The notes under the pieces are model-generated. The model was not told the origin of the DNA, ran no database searches, and worked only from the letters and a program-made list of their open reading frames with translations. A DNA stretch of 64,000 nucleotides, taken from positions 156,308,240 through 156,372,239 of the forward strand of contig NC_068939.1 of assembly GCF_016801865.2 (NCBI RefSeq). The letters run 5' to 3'. The stretch is from Culex pipiens pallens. Lineage: Eukaryota > Arthropoda > Insecta > Diptera > Culicidae. Of this stretch, positions 61,601-64,000 are shown in pieces. The position numbers and the translations under genes are program-made. Positions within the stretch are counted from its first letter, which is position 1. Each line of letters begins with the position of its first letter.

Positions 61601-62766
61601 AGTTTGTGAAAAATGTACTTCAGCTCTACTAGGGGGTCCACTAATGGTTAAAATACCCTACTAGAAAAGCCAACAACCTCGGTATTAACCTTTTGTGCAT
61701 TTGGTTTAGAAATATTTGAGGGATGTTAGAATGTTATATAGATCTTTTAATAATACAATTCAACAAAGAAGTCAAAAAGCCTTTTCAGAAAAATCGATTT
61801 GCGAAAACGTACAGAGAATCGCTCTACATGAACTTGCAGTGCACCAGTTCGCACGTAGTGCATTACTTCTTGCGGTACGATAAATGCACAAAAGGATATC
61901 ACTTTCGCGTCATTCACAAACGTTTTGATTGCTCTAGCGTGATTGCAACCACATATGTGCGGGTATGGATCAACCCAAACATATCCAACAGAAAAAATAA
62001 CTCACCAGACGAATAAATTAGCCATCCCTACGGTGTGTAGGTGAAGCTCAAGACAGTACTTTACACCTCAGTTTAGGAGGTAGCATTTCAATGGGGTAAA
62101 GCTTTTTTTTAAGGGAAAATAATTTCAAGAAGCTCTTAAAAAATATTCAGAAAATTAGTAACTTATTAATTTTAGAGCAATCATACTGAAATTATTCAAA
62201 CAAACTTTTTTCATCTCTCCCTATCGCGAATGTTCAACTATAGTGCAACTTGGCCAGAAGCTCACACACGTCGATTTATGCACACGTTTTCACCTCACGT
62301 GACCGTTTACTAGTGCGGCCACCCACAAATTGCTCCATTCCTATGTACAAGGCGTAAGGATCCATCAGAACCTTACCCCGCGGGGTCGCACTCACCCTTT
62401 ACGCTGCCCCTCATCCATCACAAAAAAATCTAGTCAAGTGGCTCTTTGAAGGTGAAAATTGCGGTTACTTTCTATCAAACTGCGTTCGGGGTCGGTTCAG
62501 TGGCGAGCGCTTGATGATTCTAAATTTCAAGACCTTTACCTAAACATTTTTTTCTGGTCATCATGTACGGAGAAGGGTGTGATCCGTTGAAACATACCAG
62601 CATGTACCAGAGGGCTGAGGAAGGTGGACTATATTGGTGGATGGGAGTGATTGGTATCTGACCATTTATTAACGCATCCTGTGAATTTGGATTATTGCAG
62701 ACAGCGAGGATAGCGATGGAGAGGGAGGACTTGGAAACGTGAGCCGGGTCATCATCCGACCGCCAG
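40603..62766 (+). CDS. Unrecognised protein, first two coding exons separated by a 22-kb intron (3' part outside window)
   Basis: Exon 40603-40621 (ATG to a phase-1 donor G|GTAAGT) and exon 62701-62766 (acceptor ATTATTGCAG, donor CCAG|GTGAGT, phase 1 again) join into an open frame starting MGDFGSDSEDSDGEGG and ending VSRVIIRPP. The first 16 residues are acidic and Gly/Ser-rich, typical of a disordered tail. An in-frame stop lies 12 nt before the ATG. The next exons lie beyond the right edge. Receptors G and H, a LINE and many MITEs sit in the intron. I do not recognise the protein. The join rests on phase, splice consensus and shared coding-like composition; an unseen exon in between is possible. 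Confidence 0.55.
40695..41239. mobile_element. 545-bp palindrome with TACACAG ends, enlarged relative of the 223-bp MITE
   Basis: Outer ~110 bp on each side match the 223-bp family (TCATGGTAAAAT, ACATCTTTTATGTCAGAAAA), but the centre is a different, GC-rich palindrome (GTCCGCGCCCCAACCCGCAC and inverse), so a second foldback appears to have been acquired. Confidence 0.75.
42317..45263 (+). mobile_element. 5'-truncated non-LTR retrotransposon (LINE), I/Loner-like
   Basis: A 13-bp target duplication (ACCATTTAATTCA) flanks the insertion at 42304-42316 and 45264-45276, and an A-rich tail precedes the right copy. The 5' end is cut inside ORF2, upstream of the reverse transcriptase. The 3' region has three copies of CTTCAGTTAGTTTTC or close variants after the stop codon. 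The intact frame and tidy duplication indicate a recent insertion. Confidence 0.88.
42321..44867 (+). CDS. LINE ORF2 remnant: reverse transcriptase + RNase H, endonuclease missing
   Basis: 848 codons without interruption. Reverse transcriptase motifs in order: APGPDKIKFSLLK (64-76), YRPISLLSCLRKLLEKM (124-140), FLDIKGAFDSV (193-203, catalytic Asp), GLAQGSRLSPSMYNFYVSDI (250-269) and QYADDAVV (281-288, catalytic Asp pair). An RNase H domain follows with FTDGSK (D573), AELAAVYCAL (E606), FTDSFSS (D630) and HCSIPGNEKAD (D686). A zinc-binding tail CDCGQGYQDIDHLVWAC is near the C-terminus. The N-terminal endonuclease is absent, so it could not retrotranspose by itself. RNase H points to the I-like group rather than Jockey. 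The first Met is just an internal codon after truncation. Confidence 0.88.
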   Translation: MRRGSVPNESVEKSDKWILDFAKKVCPDSVPTQPSFDVVDGSDANPPFSMVELSIALLTGNNTAPGPDKIKFSLLKNLPDVAKQRLLNLFNTFVEQNVIPHEWRQVRVVAIQKPGKPASDHNSYRPISLLSCLRKLLEKMILDRLEPWMEREHLLSDTQYGFRRGKGTSDCLALLATGIDIARGKKQQMASVFLDIKGAFDSVSIDVLGVKLRRSGLNPTMCNFLINLLSEKHMHFVQGDLAITRISYMGLAQGSRLSPSMYNFYVSDIDDCLTGDCTLIQYADDAVVSIAAKKEVDLLEPLQDTLNNLAHWAVEKGIEFSPAKTELVVFTGKHEPPQLNLSLSGKTIEQSDHFMYMGTIFDQKGTWGKHINYLKQKCLQRTNFLRSVSGNRWGAHPSDLLRLYKTTILSVLEYGSFCFQSAAKSRLLVLQRIQYRSLRIVLGCMHSTHNMTLEVLAGVLPLRTRYYELSYRFLIRCDYRNKLVIDNFETLLNLHVESRRMLLYYDFMSSWEWSPSTTVQRTPPLTNSTLIGFDTSMKADTRGIPNHLLRGVVPSIFASKYNHVPPNNRFFTDGSKLDGCTGFGVYHESYQLFFKLKDPSSVYVAELAAVYCALRIIETMPPDHYFIFTDSFSSVEAIRSLKPTRESAFFLTEIRKTLNNLAAQSFSITVVWVRAHCSIPGNEKADLLAKKGAESGDIFERPISLQECYGLPRQRALLDWQKQWDDDAKGRWMYSIRPKVQRKAWFKGMDLTRGFIRTMSRLMSNHYSSKAHLYRINMSDTNLCDCGQGYQDIDHLVWACPDHQAHRIKLKDTLRARGRPPEIPMRDALSQLDLDVLYPILVDSKISI
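46252..46930. mobile_element. Probable hAT-like non-autonomous element
   Basis: The left end AGAGGTGGGCAAAACAGAGC with GAGCCGGTTC, and the right end with AAAGAGCCGTTCAAAAGAGC, recall hAT termini with sub-terminal GAGCCG motifs. The interior is AT-rich. Exact ends and target duplication could not be set. Confidence 0.4.
47320..48030 (+). mobile_element. Cluster of two or three tRNA-derived SINEs
   Basis: First head 47320-47395: CCGGGA pairs with TCCCGG, anticodon loop CTCTCAC (tRNA-Glu CTC type), B box GGGTTCGATCCCA, then a SINE body. A second tRNA-like stretch (47535-47605) has GTTCAAATCC. A third head (47747-47823) has CGCCC/GGGCG ends and CGGTTCGAATCCC, followed by a ~200-bp body ending in an A/T-rich tail. 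Isotypes of the last two are unclear. All are followed by non-tRNA bodies. Confidence 0.7.
48159..48638. mobile_element. 480-bp palindromic MITE
   Basis: TTAACACTGGAACGCCCAA at the left and TTGGGCGTTGGAATGTTAA at the right, with arms inverse over ~200 bp (GGTGGAACGATGTTTTTG near the centre). The loop contains CTGCCTCCGCGC. No coding content. Confidence 0.75.
48997..51095 (-). pseudogene. Ir75-like: Ionotropic receptor G, IR75-clade, with one in-frame TGA
   Basis: Five exons: 50475-51095, 50290-50417, 49634-50228, 49427-49580 and 48997-49367; 622 sense codons apart from a TGA at 49248-49246 (codon 540). Start MLLLSFILVSFLSVIESQ (signal peptide). Landmarks: FNGSYHWILMS, NQNLNVDSKITIAL, GTNSTKGTVGQLQQ, S1 Arg in QLDRLGSYTAV, FRHPKYSSTTNVFF, pore FLCQQGISI, YQFYSSFLLGFLLVLPAKT, AFQCEVSYGY (Glu instead of Asp) and LPLGSPLKE (Leu where the others have Lys). 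The TGA stands where paralogues have Arg and would remove the last 83 residues, including TM3. No frameshift is seen and the frame beyond remains open and conserved, so either a very young pseudogene or a stop that is read through. Intron 2 has a GC donor. Confidence 0.85.
51596..52110. repeat. Culicine-type repeat fragments with spaced TTAGGGTGG motifs
   Basis: GACCATCCATAAACTACGTG with CACCCTAAGGGGGGGG near 51580-51612 looks like one end of a MITE. Then TTAGGGTG(A/G) occurs near 51765, 51833, 51958 and 52087. These resemble the TAGGGTGGC ends of the foldback at 57355-59513. No gene. Confidence 0.4.
52657..52767. mobile_element. 111-bp MITE flanked by TA
   Basis: TA|CCGTCATCAGGGGTGACATT at the left and its near-perfect inverse AATGTCACCCCTGATGACGG|TA at the right. 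Same terminal CCGTCA as 24440-24654. Confidence 0.75.
52865..52931. repeat. 67-bp hairpin with perfect 21-bp arms
   Basis: GCTTGTGTGCTATCTTGTGA(C) and its exact inverse are separated by 25 bp. Confidence 0.75.
53702..54484 (+). pseudogene. Gag-like ORF1 fragment of a non-LTR retrotransposon
   Basis: About 260 codons of an ORF1 protein, 5'-truncated (it opens directly into LDPLWNDPTVLRGLP). It has two intact zinc knuckles, CRNCLRLGHGAKNC (96-109) and CNNCGRFHKTEQC (115-127); a third appears damaged, with Tyr at 137 where the first Cys is expected before ANCSGSH...C. A Pro/Lys-rich tail follows. Such proteins bind the element's RNA in Jockey/I-like LINEs. No ORF2 follows and flanks show no clear duplication. 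Confidence 0.8.
54485..54999. other. Upstream region of receptor H, nothing recognised
   Basis: AT-rich with CAATCAACCAA-like repeats near 54885-54975. Should hold the promoter of H, but no TATA box is evident. Confidence 0.4.
55000..57164 (+). CDS. Ir75-like: Ionotropic receptor H, IR75-clade, plus strand
   Basis: Seven exons: 55000-55087, 55142-55623, 55684-55811, 55867-56043, 56103-56532, 56593-56746 and 56809-57164; 604 aa. The start MVNIKLIVEFFALRY lacks the signal peptide of the others; an in-frame TAA lies upstream, so a further 5' exon may be missing. Landmarks: FNASYEWLIFS, RQNLNVDSRVVLAE, S1 Arg in YQDRIAIVDYS, FVFRHPRRSNTRITFL, pore FICLQGFAG (LQG, not QQG), YQYYSSFIIGSLLTSPPR, AMQCDIGYAYPI, LPKGSPLKQFFRVT and TM3. 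It shares the early phase-1 intron with A and adds a private 59-bp intron (56044-56102) just before CRFVFRHP. Stop and poly(A) signal overlap (TGAATAAA). Opposite orientation to the array. Confidence 0.87.
57355..59513. mobile_element. 2159-bp foldback element with perfect 8-bp target duplication
   Basis: Ends TAGGGTGGC and GCCACCCTA; ATAATTAC flanks both sides (57347-57354 and 59514-59521). Inverted arms of roughly 750 bp each, including CGCTCCCAAATTTTGGGGGG, ACCCTGTAGATGTGCCACCC and GGGAATCGATTGC-type motifs, surround a loop near 58170-58740. An 8-bp duplication points to hAT or P-type mobilisation. No transposase. Confidence 0.88.
59718..61658. mobile_element. ~1.9-kb TA-flanked element with nested MITE
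   Basis: TA|GGGTATACG...CCATTAGTGGACCCC at the left; GGGGTCCACTAATGGTTAAA...TACCC|TA at the right. TAGTGGACCC motifs recur internally, including a palindrome near 61391-61440. No convincing frame. It contains the MITE at 60707-61113. Confidence 0.65.
60707..61113. mobile_element. ~0.4-kb MITE with AAGGCCGTTGCAAATATTTT ends
   Basis: The left end GGCCGTTGCAAATATTTTTT, then GAAGTTTATGTC, is inverse to the right end GACATAAACTTTAAAAAATA...GCAACGGCC. Poly-G runs lie inside each terminus. Confidence 0.7.
61723..62016 (+). other. Short unassigned open frame
   Basis: 97 codons; codons about 25-85 have coding-like composition unlike the AT-rich flanks (KNRFAKTYRESLYMNLQC, then KCTKGYHFRVIHKRFDC). 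Three Cys and several aromatic residues hint at a small zinc-binding or transposon-derived domain, but I do not recognise it. No splice sites or promoter support it. Confidence 0.22.
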
Positions 62767-63944
62767 GTGAGTTAATGTTTTCTACAAATATGTTCCCAAT
62801 TATTTTTTTATTTATTTTAATTGCTGAAGAAAGTGTGAATAAGGATTGGTCCAGTTTGTATCCTCTACAACCTAACTTCGCTTAATAACAAGATTCAATC
62901 TCAAAACTCAACCACTTTTTGAACCAACTCCATCTTATTTTGCCAATAATTCTAAAATGAAATTTCTGGAGATCAATCTTGTCATGTTTGCCATATATGT
63001 GATACCAAAAAATACTTTTGTTGATTATGTTTGTAAGCAAAATTTTATGGGATTTAGCTACCCAAATATGTTTTTTTTAACAGTGAAATTCTAAAAAAAT
63101 CCATAGACATTTAACGGTGCATATCAACAAGAATCTAGCGCGCCCAGTATATTGTTACAAATACTTTAGTGGTTTTAAAACTACTGTAATTATCGATATT
63201 TTTTATTCATTCACCAAATTACTATCTACCAAATGATTTACATTAAAATTTTATAATTTTTGCATTCAGATTGTTGTATGAATGAATCCGTAAGTTCAAT
63301 AATTTGTGAATAATAAATAATAATTCTTTGGTTAATGTGCGTTCAAATCAGAAGAAAAACAGTTAACTTTCTTGTGAATCAGCAAAACAAAAGGGAAAAA
63401 TATTTTTAGAATCAAATAAAATTACACTGACACACCGTTATATTCAAGTCCTTGATAAAAAAAGTTTCACCTGAGAAAATTTACAAAAATATTACAATAC
63501 TTCACGATTTTTTTCTGGAAATTATATATTCTATAAGTCCTGATTCAGTACTTTCAACAAAAACTATTTAATAACGATTTTGACATCGTAATGTTTAACC
63601 CTCTACTGCCCATAATTTTTCGTTTTCTTTAATTTTCTCGCTTTCAAGAGTTAATTTTGAGCAACTTTTGTTCTACGAAAAACTTAGTTTTTCTTGTTTT
63701 ATGTTTTTTGAATTATTGTATTTCTATAAGTAATTATTAGTAAGATGAATTTGGTAAGCTAGATATGATTATACCCAGTTTTATGTTATTTTGATAGTGG
63801 AAGGCCAGAACTATGTAAATTTGTATTCTAACGGTAAAAAAACACGATTAAAAACCATTTATGATCACTTTTTTTTCATTTTAATGCAGAAAAAAATACA
63901 AAACAGCATTTTTTTAGATGGATCAACTATGGTTTCCTTAGAAC
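62767..63944. other. Intronic AT-rich DNA, nothing recognised
   Basis: Follows the donor at 62767 of the plus-strand gene. No repeat, exon or RNA gene that I can support. Confidence 0.45.
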
Positions 63945-64000
63945 TCGATTATCCGAAGCCTCGACTATCCGAAGGTTTGTATGGATAATCGAATCACGAA
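63945..64000. mobile_element. Left end of a CGATTATCCGAAG-type element, cut by the window edge
   Basis: CTCGATTATCCGAAGCCTCG and GGATAATCGAATCACGAA match the terminal region of the element at 22638-23756. Confidence 0.6.

Overview
The window is nuclear DNA of a dipteran insect, most likely a culicine mosquito (Culex-like). It is AT-rich, has many short GT-AG introns, is dense in palindromic MITEs and tRNA-derived SINEs, and carries a tandem array of divergent ionotropic receptors. No tool was run: exon joins were built by hand from splice sites, reading phase and comparison among the paralogues, and family names come from recognised motifs.

Layout. The left edge (71-948, minus) holds the 5' three coding exons of a DNAJB12/14-type membrane J-protein. 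From 5 to 33 kb six ionotropic receptor genes lie head-to-tail on the minus strand: A 5056-7174, B 9752-11857, C 15581-17672, D 19659-21696, E 25967-28058, F 29154-32772. A seventh (G, 48997-51095, minus) has one in-frame TGA at codon 540. An eighth (H, 55000-57164) is on the plus strand. All eight share a secreted amino-terminal region, S1/S2 ligand-binding lobes, three membrane segments and a pore loop, and look like the IR75 clade, whose characterised members work with the co-receptor IR8a to detect mainly carboxylic acids. They probably form a set of variable tuning subunits.

A separate plus-strand gene begins at 40603 (acidic N-terminus starting MGDFGSDSEDSDGEGG). It has one further exon at 62701-62766, so receptors G and H sit inside its ~22 kb intron, together with a 5'-truncated LINE (42317-45263) nested in another non-LTR-like insertion (41711-45983).

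The intergenic space is mostly transposable elements: two apparently identical 1503-bp elements that bracket gene B and each carry an exon-like segment; large foldbacks at 17.9-19.4, 24.1-25.6 and 57.4-59.5 kb; a decayed hAT-like element (33486-37432) with several insertions inside it; TTAA-flanked piggyBac-like elements; TA-flanked small MITEs; and SINEs. Most points of interest concern the receptor array: exact intron losses and gains, a GC-AG intron, variation in the pore filter, a premature stop like that of known receptor pseudo-pseudogenes, and a MITE abutting a TATA box.
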